DNA from: Pseudomonadota bacterium
Lineage (GTDB): Bacteria; Desulfobacterota; Binatia; Binatales; Binataceae
Length of the DNA: 64,000 nt
Direction of reading: 5' to 3'
Assembly: GCA_021323945.1 (NCBI GenBank)
Contig: JAJPKA010000020.1
Location: 558,001 to 622,000 of the forward strand
In this document: in pieces, positions 17,999 through 27,406 of the stretch
Layout: each line of letters begins with the position of its first letter
Numbering within the stretch: position 1 is the first letter of the stretch
Position numbers and translations under genes: made by a program
The notes under the pieces: model-generated
Told to the model about the DNA's origin: nothing
Database searches by the model: none
Seen by the model: the letters and a program-made list of their open reading frames with translations, nothing else

Positions 17999-19357
17999 TT
18001 ACTGCAGATCCGGCGGCGTGACTTCCTCGATCCACCGACGATAGTTTCCGTGATAACCGACTTCGCGTTGGCGCAGACGCACCCGTTCAAGAATCTTTGC
18101 CACCTGTCCTGCTGTCAGCGGTGGTCGAGCGGTTATGCTGCTCGCAATCTGCCTACCTTCACGCGCGGCAACCTGGCGTGCGCCATCTGCCAGCGACGGG
18201 AGCGTACCGTCGTCGGCCACTCCGAGGTAGGCCTCCGCGATATGGATTCCGACCGCGGTTCCACTTTCGAGGGAATTCTTGATATTACCCTTGCCGGTAA
18301 GCACATTGCCGGCGGCGTAGACCGCTGTCGGACCGTCTATGAGTAAACCGATTTTTTCGTCCACAAACTCGTATACCTCGCCGCGTTGTGGAATTCCGGG
18401 AATGGGCTCGGGGATACTGCCGATGGAGCTCACTACCAGCGGTGCGTGGACCGGTTCGGCAGTCGCCGGGAGTATTCGCACCTGCCCGCCACTCACTTCC
18501 GTCTGGCTCATCTGGAGGCCGCCCAAGTGTCCGTCGTTTTCGATCAGACCTGTGGGTACTCGGCGTTCTTCAAATTCAAATAAGTATTTACGGCGAGCTT
18601 TGTCGAGGATCTTGACTCGCGCCTGCCGCATTGCCTCGACCCGTTTCGGTGGAGCATCAGTTGGAATATCGGAGAGCGGCATGTCCAACACTCTTCTCCG
18701 ATAGAAGAGCTTGCATGGCTGAATACCCAGTTGGCGCCACTCGAGCTGATAGGTGCTCAGTACCGGTTCGATGCCTTCTCGTTCCAGACGCACCATATCT
18801 TCATGAATCCCTCGGGCGCGCAGGGCGGCCAAGGTAGTTTCGAACTGCAGTACTTTAACCACGTCAAATGAAGCCAACCCACCTCCCACGACGATTGCGC
18901 CGGGCACCGGCGCGTACCTGGGGCCCGTATAAGATCGTTCGGGATAATGGTTGAACCAATAGATTAACGGGTTTTGGTAGATAAGGCCGCGCTCGATAAA
19001 TTTGTCAGCGCCCTCGACCGGGAATGGACGGTCACGCCAGGCGCCATTACAGAGCACTATCGCGCTTAAACCCCAGCCGGTCCGCAGTTCATTGAACTCA
19101 ATGTCACGACCCATGCGGGTGAGTGGAACAAACTCTATGTTAGGATGGTCGAGACGCTTATTGATTTCCTCGAACTCGTCCCTGCGTTGCTTGACGTGCC
19201 ATCGCGGCAGCCCATCTTCGATCTTGCCGTAAGGGCGAGGGTTTTGCTCTATAACTATTACTCTGACACCACGACTTGCTAAGATCCGGGCAATCTCCGA
19301 ACCTGCCGTCGCAGCTCCTACTACAGCGACCACGTACCGAGGGGAAATCTCACTCAT
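17999..19357 (-). CDS. FAD/NAD(P)-dependent oxidoreductase, ferredoxin-NADP reductase-like
   Basis: A 452-residue flavoprotein with two dinucleotide-binding motifs: VVAVVGAATAGSEIARIL (about residues 8-25) for FAD and GAIVVGGGLASFDVVKVL (about 153-170) for NAD(P). A C-terminal segment AVYAAGNVLTGKGNIKNS (about residues 361-378) is the FAD-contacting end typical of adrenodoxin-reductase and FprA-like enzymes. The first GxGxxG is altered to GAATAG, which could weaken FAD binding. The likely role is electron transfer from NAD(P)H to a ferredoxin or similar partner; none is adjacent. The gene precedes glyA by 108 bp on the same strand. Confidence 0.82.
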   Translation of the reverse strand: MSEISPRYVVAVVGAATAGSEIARILASRGVRVIVIEQNPRPYGKIEDGLPRWHVKQRRDEFEEINKRLDHPNIEFVPLTRMGRDIEFNELRTGWGLSAIVLCNGAWRDRPFPVEGADKFIERGLIYQNPLIYWFNHYPERSYTGPRYAPVPGAIVVGGGLASFDVVKVLQFETTLAALRARGIHEDMVRLEREGIEPVLSTYQLEWRQLGIQPCKLFYRRRVLDMPLSDIPTDAPPKRVEAMRQARVKILDKARRKYLFEFEERRVPTGLIENDGHLGGLQMSQTEVSGGQVRILPATAEPVHAPLVVSSIGSIPEPIPGIPQRGEVYEFVDEKIGLLIDGPTAVYAAGNVLTGKGNIKNSLESGTAVGIHIAEAYLGVADDGTLPSLADGARQVAAREGRQIASSITARPPLTAGQVAKILERVRLRQREVGYHGNYRRWIEEVTPPDLQ

Positions 19358-19519
19358 AAAATCAATTTGATTAACTTGGGTTCAGTCTTGGGCTCAATAG
19401 GTCAACGGGTAAGTGGCTCTTAACGGGGACAGTTGAACCATGGGATAGCACTTCACCAGCACTTCTGTTGGATGCTTGCAGTCCACAGTTTGCTCATGGT
19501 TTTTTGGTTGGCGGTGAGC

Positions 19520-20194
19520 ATGCGGCGGAATTTCTGGACTTCGTGGCTATTGGTAAGTGGGGTTTGGGTGCTTTCAGCTACCGGTGGATGTTACGTCGGC
19601 AACAGACATTACACCGAACACTATAACGCTCCGGATACAGCCCTGGGTGAGGAGCATGTGGTCGACTACCCGCCGGCCGATGCCCTGCAATTAACGCAAG
19701 ACGCTTTGCGGGGCGATGGCATCCCCTTCGAGGTTTTGCCCGATAATTCGATTGTCACCGGTTGGCGTCCGGCCGATATCAATACACCACGCCCATGGTT
19801 TTCCCTGATAATCCCGCAAGAGCCTCGCTACCGTTACGAAATTCAGGCAGTGCCTGAAAATGATCATCGCAGCAAGATCATTGTCAACGTTCGAACTGAA
19901 TCGATACCGGACGACCAATTGGCCAGATACAAGGCTAGCAACCGCTTTGCGTTGTTCAAAGAGATCGATGAACTGGCTTCACGCTTTCCGCCCAAGTCGC
20001 GTCTACCACGTTCAGGTGGCGTTAATTTTACGTTGCTACCAAATGAGGACCTGAAAGCTTTGGCGCGCCGAGTGACCGGTAACGCCGAGAACTGGTCTCA
20101 GATCGCGAAGGACAATGGTATCAAGTCGCCGACCGATGTCGTGCCGTTCGAAAATATCTGGGTCCGCGATAGTCTGTTGAAACCCATCCAATAA
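19520..20194 (+). CDS. Exported hypothetical protein with a LysM-like C-terminus
   Basis: A 224-residue protein. The N-terminus (MRRNFWTSWLLVSGVWVLSA) is a signal peptide followed by TGGC, which may be an acylated cysteine although the lipobox is not canonical. The central part has no recognised family. The last ~45 residues (NEDLKALARRVTGNAENWSQ, then a KDNGIKSP turn) resemble a LysM-type motif and could bind peptidoglycan; this is a pattern match only. ATG 19520 is preferred over TTG 19433 because it gives a clean signal peptide and a Gly/Ala-rich SD. It is monocistronic. Confidence 0.6.
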   Translation: MRRNFWTSWLLVSGVWVLSATGGCYVGNRHYTEHYNAPDTALGEEHVVDYPPADALQLTQDALRGDGIPFEVLPDNSIVTGWRPADINTPRPWFSLIIPQEPRYRYEIQAVPENDHRSKIIVNVRTESIPDDQLARYKASNRFALFKEIDELASRFPPKSRLPRSGGVNFTLLPNEDLKALARRVTGNAENWSQIAKDNGIKSPTDVVPFENIWVRDSLLKPIQ

Positions 20195-20890
20195 ACTTGG
20201 GCGCCAACCGAGGGTGCCAAAGCTGTGGGGTTGGTGGTTCGAAAACCGCCCGGCTTCACATCCTGATTCGTCAATGGTTGTCCGTTATTCAGCTTTCAGT
20301 AGTCGACTCGTCGTGTTCCGGACACAGGCCGGAAGGGCTGACAGCTGCCACTACCGCCAGAAACTGCTCGAACGTCATTTGGAGGTTAAGGAACCCACCT
20401 TGGCAAAACACCCATCCATAATAGTCCAATATCTCGTCGGGGATCATTACTGGTAAGCGAGGCAGTGTCGTTACCAGGGGGAAACGCCGCGGCTCATCGT
20501 ACTGTTTGGCTGAGCCGTTCACTCCAGCGAATCTATCGTTGGGGCCTTCTTGAGTAGAATCCCTCAGGGGAACCACCTTGGTTCTGGAGCTTCGAGCCAT
20601 ATAGCGGGCGGAACCTCCTCGCTTCCGTACTTAGCGGCACAATGCTTCTTTCAGATCGACTAACTAGCTTAAATCTTATTGACATAGCTCGCTTCTGCCA
20701 AGCACTTTTACTGCACCCGTGCGACCGGCGAAGCGAGCGCTCCAGTCGACACGGTTAAGCGCGGGCCGGCTGGGAACAAATAGATGACGTCCAGACAGCT
20801 CGCGCAGATCGTGTCACGTACAGGTATTTACTGACCTGAAGCGTGCGCGTTACGCATAAAGGCTCAGATGCACGACCCGCTACAAACATT
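20195..20890. other. Intergenic region between the exported protein and uppP
   Basis: About 700 bp separate the two plus-strand genes. The only candidate gene is the minus-strand frame 20289-20600, listed separately. Plus-strand frames here have low-complexity or non-protein-like composition. No terminator, repeat or RNA gene is recognised. Confidence 0.5.
20289..20600 (-). CDS. Hypothetical protein, 103 residues
   Basis: Unrecognised. Support for translation comes from a strong GAGGAGGT ribosome-binding sequence 13 bases before the ATG and from a protein-like C-terminal half: a DEILDYYGWVFCQGGFLNLQ segment (two hydrophobic stretches) and EQFLAVVAAVSP. The N-terminal ~45 residues are charged and polar with no signal peptide. 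It sits alone in a 700 bp intergenic region opposite to its neighbours. Composition does not exclude a chance open frame. Confidence 0.42.
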   Translation of the reverse strand: MARSSRTKVVPLRDSTQEGPNDRFAGVNGSAKQYDEPRRFPLVTTLPRLPVMIPDEILDYYGWVFCQGGFLNLQMTFEQFLAVVAAVSPSGLCPEHDESTTES

Positions 20891-21676
20891 ATGGTTCATG
20901 AATTTCAGTCATTCGTCTTGGGGACCTTGCAGGGACTGACCGAGTTTCTGCCGGTCTCCAGCTCGGCTCATCTGGTACTAGTGCCCTGGCTCTTTAGCTG
21001 GCAGGATCCGGGATTAGCTTTTGATGTCGCTCTGCATCTTGGGACGCTTTTGGCATTACTGATTTACTATCGGCGTGAGTGGTGGGCAATGGCGACTTCG
21101 TTGGTCAATGGCGATCGGTCCAGCCGGCGGCTGTTGCTGTTGCTGGTAACGGCCTCCATTCCTGGGGCGGTGATAGGATTCTGGTTTGAGAAGCAGGCAG
21201 AAACAATTTTTCGTTCGCCGCTGTTGATTGCAGCCGCGCTATTGTTATTGGGCATTGCCCTGTGGTTGTTCGATAGATTTGAACCCCAGAGCCGCGGAAT
21301 CGATGAAATGACGTATTCGGACGCCCTCCTGATCGGATTGAGCCAGGCATTTGCCGTCATACCGGGCGTCTCGCGCTCGGGCTCAACGATTACGATGGGT
21401 CGGATCGTCAGGCTAAATCGTCAGGATGCCGCCAACTTCTCGTTTCTGATGGCGACACCGATAATTGCCGGCGCGGGTCTGCTGGAGAGCCGGCATCTCT
21501 ATGCACAGATCGCGTCTCGCGACATTTGGATTGGTTTCGCTGCTGCTGCAATCTTTGGTCTCATCGCTATTGCGTGGCTGATTCGGTTTGTACGAGCACG
21601 AAGTTACGAACCATTTGTCTGGTATCGCATTTTTTTAGCTCTGATTGTGATAGGGGTTTTCCTCCAGCGGGCCTGA
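20891..21676 (+). CDS. uppP: Undecaprenyl-diphosphatase
   Basis: A polytopic membrane enzyme of 261 residues that recycles undecaprenyl diphosphate to the monophosphate carrier for peptidoglycan and O-antigen synthesis. The two family signatures are clear: GLTEFLPVSSSAH (about residues 16-28) and PGVSRSGSTITMGR (about residues 158-171). ATG 20891 (MVHEFQ) fits the family start better than the GTG at 20843. A hairpin 16-38 bp downstream may end the facing transcript. Confidence 0.95.
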   Translation: MVHEFQSFVLGTLQGLTEFLPVSSSAHLVLVPWLFSWQDPGLAFDVALHLGTLLALLIYYRREWWAMATSLVNGDRSSRRLLLLLVTASIPGAVIGFWFEKQAETIFRSPLLIAAALLLLGIALWLFDRFEPQSRGIDEMTYSDALLIGLSQAFAVIPGVSRSGSTITMGRIVRLNRQDAANFSFLMATPIIAGAGLLESRHLYAQIASRDIWIGFAAAAIFGLIAIAWLIRFVRARSYEPFVWYRIFLALIVIGVFLQRA

Positions 21677-21691
21677 CCGAGAGCTGAATAA

Positions 21692-21714
21692 GCGGCGGGA
21701 ACTCATCCCACCGC
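21692..21714 (-). terminator. Hairpin between convergent uppP and CDGSH gene
   Basis: In minus-strand RNA, GCGGUGGGA and UCCCGCCGC pair over nine bases, including one U-G wobble, around a five-base loop. Weak U-rich sequence follows. On the plus strand the same position gives a C-A mismatch, so it fits better as terminator of the CDGSH gene. It is located between converging genes. Confidence 0.45.
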
Positions 21715-21765
21715 CTATCAGCTTGTTGGTGGAACGAAGAATCGGGCGAGAGCGCGCGAGTTTGT

Positions 21766-21966
21766 TCAGGATTTGGAGACGACGGTACGCCCAGAGTCCG
21801 TATAACTATAGAGCTCGCCTTTCATTTCGTCGCGACATTTCTGATGTGAGCCATCACAGTAAGGTTTGTTCTTGGACAGTCCGCATCCACATACCCACAC
21901 AGGCAGCTCAGTTCCTTCAGGAATCTCATAAGGACCCATCTCTTCATGTCTAACCAACCGGGCCAT
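21766..21966 (-). CDS. CDGSH iron-sulfur domain protein
   Basis: A 66-residue protein with the exact CDGSH motif [16 protein letters not shown] (about residues 27-42), which binds a redox-active [2Fe-2S] cluster through three Cys and one His. GGAG eight bases before ATG 21966 fixes the start. It is a single short domain, as in small bacterial MitoNEET-like proteins of unknown partner. Charged residues flank the cluster and no membrane segment is present. The gene converges on uppP with a hairpin between them. Confidence 0.93.
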   Translation of the reverse strand: MARLVRHEEMGPYEIPEGTELPVWVCGCGLSKNKPYCDGSHQKCRDEMKGELYSYTDSGRTVVSKS

Positions 21967-22425
21967 GTTCGAATCTCCGCGATTTACGGTACAAGGGTTA
22001 TCCCCTTGTACTCTGTTTGCCGAAATCAAAGATCAGTGTCTACAGGCAAGTCAACAATGACGGAGAACACCCGATTACCTGTGGAACCACAAGGGGTGGC
22101 AGTCTGGTGGTGCGTATCTCCGTCTCGCTCGTTGACCTAAGCGACCTTTGCAAAGCGAGTCAAATTCGTGTACGCCTCCGGCCAGCGAGAGCCCGAGGGT
22201 TGGGGCGCCAAAACGAACCTGCCAAAAACCAACACGATGACGCGCAAGGCAGAGGCTCGCGGCTGAGTTTTAGTTTGCGAACCCCCGATTACCAGAACGC
22301 GGAATTGAAGGTAATTCCACCGGCTTGCTTGTGCGCTCTCCGCGCTTCGCTGATGACGTGCACACGTCCTGCGCCAGATTGCTGCGCAAGCGAACCGGTG
22401 CGGAAATGTTAGGGCTGCGTTGCAG
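21967..22425. other. Intergenic region upstream of the GT39-type gene
   Basis: No gene or RNA is recognised in this stretch of about 460 bp. Several open frames exist on both strands but are not protein-like and have no clear ribosome-binding site. It should hold the promoters of the CDGSH gene and of the glycosyltransferase. Confidence 0.5.
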
Positions 22426-24231
22426 ATGAAAAAGGATGCGAATATCTCGGCTTTAGCCGTCCGCTCGTCACAAACCGCGGGTGGTCTGCGAGCCAGTAAC
22501 GCAGTTTCAGCCCATGCGCTGAGCACCACTGAGGCCAGCAGCGATTCGCATCAAGTGGGGTGGCGATTATTTGACCGGATTGCGCAGCCGTGTTGTGCGC
22601 TCCCGCTTCTGTGCACATATGGCGCATTGCTCTTTCTTGTGAACCTTGGAGGATTTCCGCTTTATACCAAGGGCGAAACCCGCGAAGCGGTCACAATTTT
22701 GGATCTCCTCAATGGTGGCGGAGTCATTCTACCTATGCGGGCTGGGGTAGAAATCCCCTCCAAGCCACTAATGATGCACTGGCTCGCAGCATTGATTTCG
22801 CTGGCGGCGGGACGGGCCAATGAATGGACAGTACGGTCACCGTCAGCATTTTGCGCAATTTTAGGACTGCTCGTTTGTTACGTGTACGTGCGGCGCTTTT
22901 TCGAAGAGAAATCAGCCCTAATGGCAGCACTGCTGATGGGTACGAGCGTTCAATATTTGCAGGCAGGCGGCGCTCGTGTTGATATGACACTGACCTTTTT
23001 TCTCGAGGTCGCGCTATTTCAATTCCTCGCTGTCGCAGAAGGCCTCAGCCGCAGTGCAGGGTTGCTCTACTGGGCGATCGCGTGCGCAGTTCTAACCAAG
23101 GGACCAGTTGGGCTGGTTATTCCACTGTCGGTAGCGATGAGCTGGATTGCCGTAACCGGAAGGTCAAGCGTTCTGCCAGCTCTCAGGCTCCGCCGGGGCG
23201 TATTGATTATAGGAGCAGTTTGCGGAGGCTGGTACCTTGCTGCGACCGCTACCGGCGGGATGGCCTTCGTTCGCAAGCAGTTGTTGGCCGAGAATTTTTA
23301 TCGATTATTCGCGCGATCAGACGTCCCAACTGGCCACGTTCATCCGTTCTACTATGTGGAAGGGGCGCTGATTGCCGGTTTTATGCCCTGGTCGCCGCTG
23401 GCGGCCCTGGCGCTGCTGCGCTATTGGCAGCGGCCATTCCAAGTGACAGCACGGTTCAGCTACATACTAGTCTGGTTTGCGGCGGTTCTAATTTTTTACA
23501 ACCTGCCTCACAGCAAACGGGGGGTTTACTTGCTTGCGCTATATCCTGCCTTGAGCAGTTTAGTGGCCATCACGCTGTCGGCTCCAATGGAACGCCCTTC
23601 GTCGACGCTGCAGCACTGGACCAGCCATGTGGGCCGGGCGGCCGGGGGCTTATTCATAGCCGCCGGAATCGGCACCGTAATCGGGTGGGTAATGCTAGTA
23701 TGCTGGCCCTCTGCATTCCGTAACGTTCTCGAGTGGTTAGGCATTTTCGTCCAGGACTTATCGAGTAACCTGCGGTCGGCTGCGATGGCCCGTCCCTTTG
23801 CGCTGTTTTTCTTAACGTTAGCCTTGATTGCGGCCGGTATATGGATCGCGTGGGGACGCCGCTCAATCGACCGTTTGGTGACGGGAATCGCTGGCGGAAC
23901 TGTTGCGGCTACCTTGATCATCAACTTGTTTATTCAACCTGCGATTGCGAACACCCTGTCGGTCAAAGAATTTGCGCAAAGGGTCCGGCAGTTTGCCGGG
24001 CCCGCAACCATTTACTATTTTGGCAGTATAAACTACGGCTTCGTGTTCTACAGCGAGCGAGACGTTAAATTCGTATCAGTTGAGAATCCTCCTAGGTTAA
24101 TCGTTGGTTCGGAAGACCAATGGCCGCTTATGCCGGTCAGCTTTAGAGCTCATTACCGAGTTTTGATGCGGAGCAACCCGACCGAGCTCGATGGGAGCGG
24201 CAGGCTGTTGTTACTGAGCCGGTCGGCTTGA
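22426..24231 (+). CDS. ArnT/PMT-like glycosyltransferase (GT39/83 type), membrane protein
   Basis: A polytopic protein of about 601 residues. The N-terminal ~50 residues are polar. It is followed by YTKGETREAVTILDLLNG (about residues 80-97), where the acidic Glu near the start of the first periplasmic loop matches the D/E of dolichyl- or undecaprenyl-phosphate-using transferases, and SKPLMMHWLAALISLAAGR. LTKGPVGLVIPL and YYVEGALIAGFMPWSPLAAL follow, typical of ArnT and PMT-2 members. It probably transfers a sugar from a polyprenyl phosphate to a periplasmic acceptor such as lipid A or protein. The start is ATG 22426. Its 3' end overlaps the PsiE-like gene by 21 bp. Confidence 0.85.
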   Translation: MKKDANISALAVRSSQTAGGLRASNAVSAHALSTTEASSDSHQVGWRLFDRIAQPCCALPLLCTYGALLFLVNLGGFPLYTKGETREAVTILDLLNGGGVILPMRAGVEIPSKPLMMHWLAALISLAAGRANEWTVRSPSAFCAILGLLVCYVYVRRFFEEKSALMAALLMGTSVQYLQAGGARVDMTLTFFLEVALFQFLAVAEGLSRSAGLLYWAIACAVLTKGPVGLVIPLSVAMSWIAVTGRSSVLPALRLRRGVLIIGAVCGGWYLAATATGGMAFVRKQLLAENFYRLFARSDVPTGHVHPFYYVEGALIAGFMPWSPLAALALLRYWQRPFQVTARFSYILVWFAAVLIFYNLPHSKRGVYLLALYPALSSLVAITLSAPMERPSSTLQHWTSHVGRAAGGLFIAAGIGTVIGWVMLVCWPSAFRNVLEWLGIFVQDLSSNLRSAAMARPFALFFLTLALIAAGIWIAWGRRSIDRLVTGIAGGTVAATLIINLFIQPAIANTLSVKEFAQRVRQFAGPATIYYFGSINYGFVFYSERDVKFVSVENPPRLIVGSEDQWPLMPVSFRAHYRVLMRSNPTELDGSGRLLLLSRSA

Positions 24232-24741
24232 TCGGTCAGAAGCTCGGTTCAAATCCTTATCCGTCGGGCGACGGAGCAAGAAAAGGGCTACCGCGATCGC
24301 CAGAATGGCGCCAGCGTTGGCGCCGAGGTCAAGCATCGCCCTCTGGAACTGCTCAGGGGCAAGCTTCTCGCCAGCCACGCTCATTTGAGCGCCGATTGCG
24401 AGAATGCGGCGTGTGGCGGAAATTGCGGCTATGAACAGGAAAGGTTGTAACGAGGATGCCCGTTCCTGAAGATAAGAGAGGACGGTCCTCAATACCTCCA
24501 TGATGATCATAACCAGGAGCAGGTCGTTCACTAGCGTTACCACGGCAAGACCGAATCCGGTAGCACGCAAGTTGTCGGGGAAGGCGATCACGCTATAGAC
24601 CAGCATCCCGAGCGCGGCGATGAAAAATACAACGCCAACCATTGCGTACACGATAGCATCAGCGGTCTCCAGCATCGGGACCACCGTTTGATGGACGTGA
24701 CGCGCTGCTACGGACTCGCACTGAACGGCGGTCGATTTCAT
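24211..24741 (-). CDS. PsiE-like membrane protein
   Basis: A protein of about 176 residues with four hydrophobic segments: AIVYAMVGVVFFIAALGML, a second at TGFGLAVVTLVNDLLLV, a third at PFLFIAAISATRRIL and a fourth at AGAILAIAVALFLLRR. The segment LRTVLSYLQERASSLQPFL resembles the phosphate-starvation-inducible PsiE family, whose function is not known. ATG 24741 and an internal ATG at 24675 are both possible starts. The gene converges with the glycosyltransferase and overlaps it by 21 bp. No phosphate-regulation site is recognised. Confidence 0.72.
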   Translation of the reverse strand: MKSTAVQCESVAARHVHQTVVPMLETADAIVYAMVGVVFFIAALGMLVYSVIAFPDNLRATGFGLAVVTLVNDLLLVMIIMEVLRTVLSYLQERASSLQPFLFIAAISATRRILAIGAQMSVAGEKLAPEQFQRAMLDLGANAGAILAIAVALFLLRRPTDKDLNRASDRSSRPAQ

Positions 24742-24938
24742 CAACCGTGAAACCCAGAATGAGACTACCGCAACTGGCAAGCTAGCCGAATACGCTCCGC
24801 TATGCGTCGGCTTCCGCCACTTTACGAAATCATTCTTGATCAGGCTCGTTGGCTGTAGTACTAAGCAGGCGCTCGCCCAAATGAGCGCGATTCGGCTTGT
24901 TGATCTGCCACTATGTATTCCAAGCGGAGACTTGTTCG

Positions 24939-25883
24939 ATGCACAGACGCCCGGCTGCCATGCCCGGTTCCGTGAAATGCCGAGGCGAGTGGTTAATTGA
25001 TTTTAGCTGCAACAGGTCGCGGCCATCACGGGCGATCGTGGCTGCTATAGCAATGAGCGTAGCCACACTGCTAACTGCATGTACGACGGTGCCACTCGCC
25101 CGGGCGAGGCACCAGATCGAGATCGGAGATTACGTCTCCGCCCACGAGTACTTTGCTAAAGAAGCGGAGAGAGCCGACAAGCTGTCGGCCCGTCAACTCC
25201 GGGTGGTGATGGATGGGCTGTGTGAGACAGAGTACCGCATTGGACCTCCAAGCTATCCCCTAACGCGCCAGCTCAAAACCTGCGCTGCGGCAGTCAAACA
25301 GCCAGGGAGCGAGAGCAGCGCGATTTTTGCCGATGTGGCCCAAAAGGAGCGTGACTCTTTAGCTAAGAGAATCAAAACCTCATTGGCGCAACAGGATATT
25401 GCCGATGCCGAAAACGGCATAATTGACTACAGGTCGATTCCGGGCAACGACCCTCGATTATCCGCCGCCTGGACCCGCGAGCTGTGGACCATTGTGGACC
25501 GTCACGCAAGTTCCGGGCGCGTTCCGCCACCAATGATTTCCGAGTTGTCGCGCCGATTTCGGCAGGAACGAAGTATGAGTAATGAGCAGTTCCGACGCTG
25601 GATCGAGAAAAACATGACCATAGCGGGCCATCTGATTGTGTCGGACGTCGAAGTCCGCAAGCGCACAGTTGGCCTGTGGCTTGCCGCCAATCAACTGAGC
25701 AATGCTGCTTTAAATCTTGACCGGCTCGCACGTATCAACGATGGTCTGGTCGCGCGATGCCGCTGCAACGCTCATACTACGGTCGCGCTAGAGGAGAGCG
25801 GATTGCCCGCCTACCTGGTCCGGATTGACGCGGCGAGCGGCCACTCTGAAGTGCTGATTCTCGATCAACCCGACCGTCTGTGA
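24939..25883 (+). CDS. Hypothetical lipoprotein
   Basis: A 314-residue protein with an unusually long N-region before a lipoprotein signal: SVATLLTAC gives a lipobox with Cys near residue 47. ATG 24939 has GGAG nine bases upstream; ATG codons at 24960 and 25053 are alternatives, the last giving a conventional short signal peptide. The mature part is helical and charged, with repeated EYF, AERADKL and LAQQDIADAE segments reminiscent of TPR-like helices, and no recognised domain. It is likely an envelope protein of unknown role. Confidence 0.6.
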   Translation: MHRRPAAMPGSVKCRGEWLIDFSCNRSRPSRAIVAAIAMSVATLLTACTTVPLARARHQIEIGDYVSAHEYFAKEAERADKLSARQLRVVMDGLCETEYRIGPPSYPLTRQLKTCAAAVKQPGSESSAIFADVAQKERDSLAKRIKTSLAQQDIADAENGIIDYRSIPGNDPRLSAAWTRELWTIVDRHASSGRVPPPMISELSRRFRQERSMSNEQFRRWIEKNMTIAGHLIVSDVEVRKRTVGLWLAANQLSNAALNLDRLARINDGLVARCRCNAHTTVALEESGLPAYLVRIDAASGHSEVLILDQPDRL

Positions 25884-25996
25884 CGGCCCACGTCTTTTAA
25901 AGCCTGGGCGAATCCCGCACAGTGTGCCGGCGGCTGGCCGAGGTGGGCCGCTCCGGACAGTGCCCTTTTCTCTGGGCCCTAAAAGCCGCGCCGGAG

Positions 25997-26815
25997 TTAT
26001 TTGCGGGCGAACGGCCGATCACGCTCGCTCAAGGCGGCTTTGAGTCCTTTTTCACGGCTCATCTTCATCCAGTTCTTCACCGTCTCGGTCTGATGGGCGA
26101 TGCAGTCGAGGTCAGCCGAGGACTGCTCGAGTGCACGGAAGCCCAGGACGTCGAGGTAGCGATTGACGGCAGATTTGTGCAGTGTCAGCAGATCGAGCGG
26201 AACGGTGGCTACCCGCCGAGCATATTCAAGCGTTTCGGACTCGAGTTTTTCCTTCGGAAAGACGCGGTTGACCAGATGCCACTCCAGCGCCTCTTGCGCA
26301 CCGATGAAATCACCGGTGAAAAAATACTCCTTCGCCTTACGTGGACCCATAAGAATTGGCCACATCGACAACGTCGGCAGGATCCCTAGTGAGCGTCCCG
26401 CCGGATGCCCAAACTGGGCATCATCGCTGGCAAAAACGATATCGCAATGGCCTGCTAGCTCGGTTGCACCGGCCAGGCAATAGCCGTGGACCTGCGCGAT
26501 AATCGGTTTCGGCAGGGCCCACAGCCGTTGCCACCGGTCAACCATTTTCTGGAGACCGATTCGATCGCTGGTAACGGTAAAGCCTGAACCTGGCTGCTGG
26601 GTGGGTTGCAGATCGTAACCCGCGCAAAAAGCCCGGCCTGCGCCTCGGATGATGAGCACGCTGGCTGCGGGGTTGTTTTCGAACTCGTCGAGGGCGCTGT
26701 CGAGCTCGCGCAGGAGCTTCTGTGACATCGCATTAAGCTTTTCGGGGCGGTTCAAGGTGAGCCGGAAAATCTTGTCCTCAGCTTGCTCGTAGATAATGGT
26801 TTCGTAATCAGCCAT
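25997..26815 (-). CDS. Enoyl-CoA hydratase/isomerase family protein
   Basis: A 272-residue crotonase-fold protein. Features: IFRLTLNRPEKLNAMSQKLL, oxyanion-hole IIRGAGRAFCAGYDLQ (about residues 49-64), KPIIAQVHGYCLAGATELAG (about 100-119) and LVNRVFPKEKLE. The ATG has GGGAGG nine to twelve bases upstream. It is the last of six minus-strand genes in a likely operon and follows the HAD-IIIA phosphatase by 18 bp. Whether it shares the pathway with the NTP transferase and ATP-grasp genes or only their transcript is unclear. Confidence 0.92.
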   Translation of the reverse strand: MADYETIIYEQAEDKIFRLTLNRPEKLNAMSQKLLRELDSALDEFENNPAASVLIIRGAGRAFCAGYDLQPTQQPGSGFTVTSDRIGLQKMVDRWQRLWALPKPIIAQVHGYCLAGATELAGHCDIVFASDDAQFGHPAGRSLGILPTLSMWPILMGPRKAKEYFFTGDFIGAQEALEWHLVNRVFPKEKLESETLEYARRVATVPLDLLTLHKSAVNRYLDVLGFRALEQSSADLDCIAHQTETVKNWMKMSREKGLKAALSERDRPFARK

Positions 26816-26833
26816 CGTTCTCGGCCTCCCTCG

Positions 26834-27325
26834 CTATCGGGTGCTTGATAAGTGATTCCAACCGAAAAATTCGTGGGCGTAAATGAAGCGCCCGACTCCG
26901 GCATTGCGGGCCGCTTCCGCGTCTGTCGCCTGATCGCCCACCATGGTCGAGGCTTTCAGGTCGATCTGGTAGATGGCGGCCAACTCGGTAATCATCGCTG
27001 CTCGCGGTTTGCGGCATGGGCAGGCGTCCTTTTCTTCATGAGGGCATATTCGGTGGTCTCGGAGGATGCCGCCAAGCGTCGAATTGAGCTCGCGCAGCGC
27101 ACATTCAACTTGGGCCATCGTCAGCCTACCCCGTTTGATATCCGCTTGGTTCGTAACTACAAAAATCAGATTATCCGCCATGGGAGCGAGAGTTTCGCGA
27201 ACACGCGGCATCAACTCGATTTTCACTTGGCCGTTGGGTCCTAGCGGGAGCTGGCGTCTTCCATCCATCTTCACCAGCGTGCCTACCAGGTCGCAAAACA
27301 GGGCGGAGTTGTTCGTCGAGCTCAC
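26834..27325 (-). CDS. HAD-IIIA phosphatase related to GmhB
   Basis: A 163-residue HAD hydrolase. The start is GTG 27325. FCDLVGTL contains motif I with the nucleophile Asp (about residue 12) but the second Asp of DxD is Val. The GmhB-type zinc loop CPHEEKDACPCRKPRAAM (about residues 94-111) is intact and motif IV reads MVGDQATDAEAARNAG. GmhB-type enzymes remove a phosphate from sugar bisphosphates such as heptose 1,7-bisphosphate. The missing second Asp argues against a normal phosphatase or indicates a modified mechanism. The gene is next to a class III aminotransferase and lies in a pathway-like operon. Confidence 0.85.
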   Translation of the reverse strand: MSSTNNSALFCDLVGTLVKMDGRRQLPLGPNGQVKIELMPRVRETLAPMADNLIFVVTNQADIKRGRLTMAQVECALRELNSTLGGILRDHRICPHEEKDACPCRKPRAAMITELAAIYQIDLKASTMVGDQATDAEAARNAGVGRFIYAHEFFGWNHLSSTR

Positions 27326-27406
27326 GTTCGGCTATCTAATTGTCGGGTCCGGTGCGTCCCGATAATCGGGAGCGTTTAATACTTATGCGCCTTTCAAACA
27401 TTCAGC

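Noticed and set aside
23082-23723. 213-codon plus-strand frame within the glycosyltransferase gene
   Set aside because: Second frame of a gene with clear membrane-protein motifs; composition is Arg/Ser-rich and shadow-like.
24250-24265. GGTTCAAATCC, resembling a tRNA T-loop
   Set aside because: The flanking bases do not form the T stem, and the site lies inside the PsiE-like coding region.
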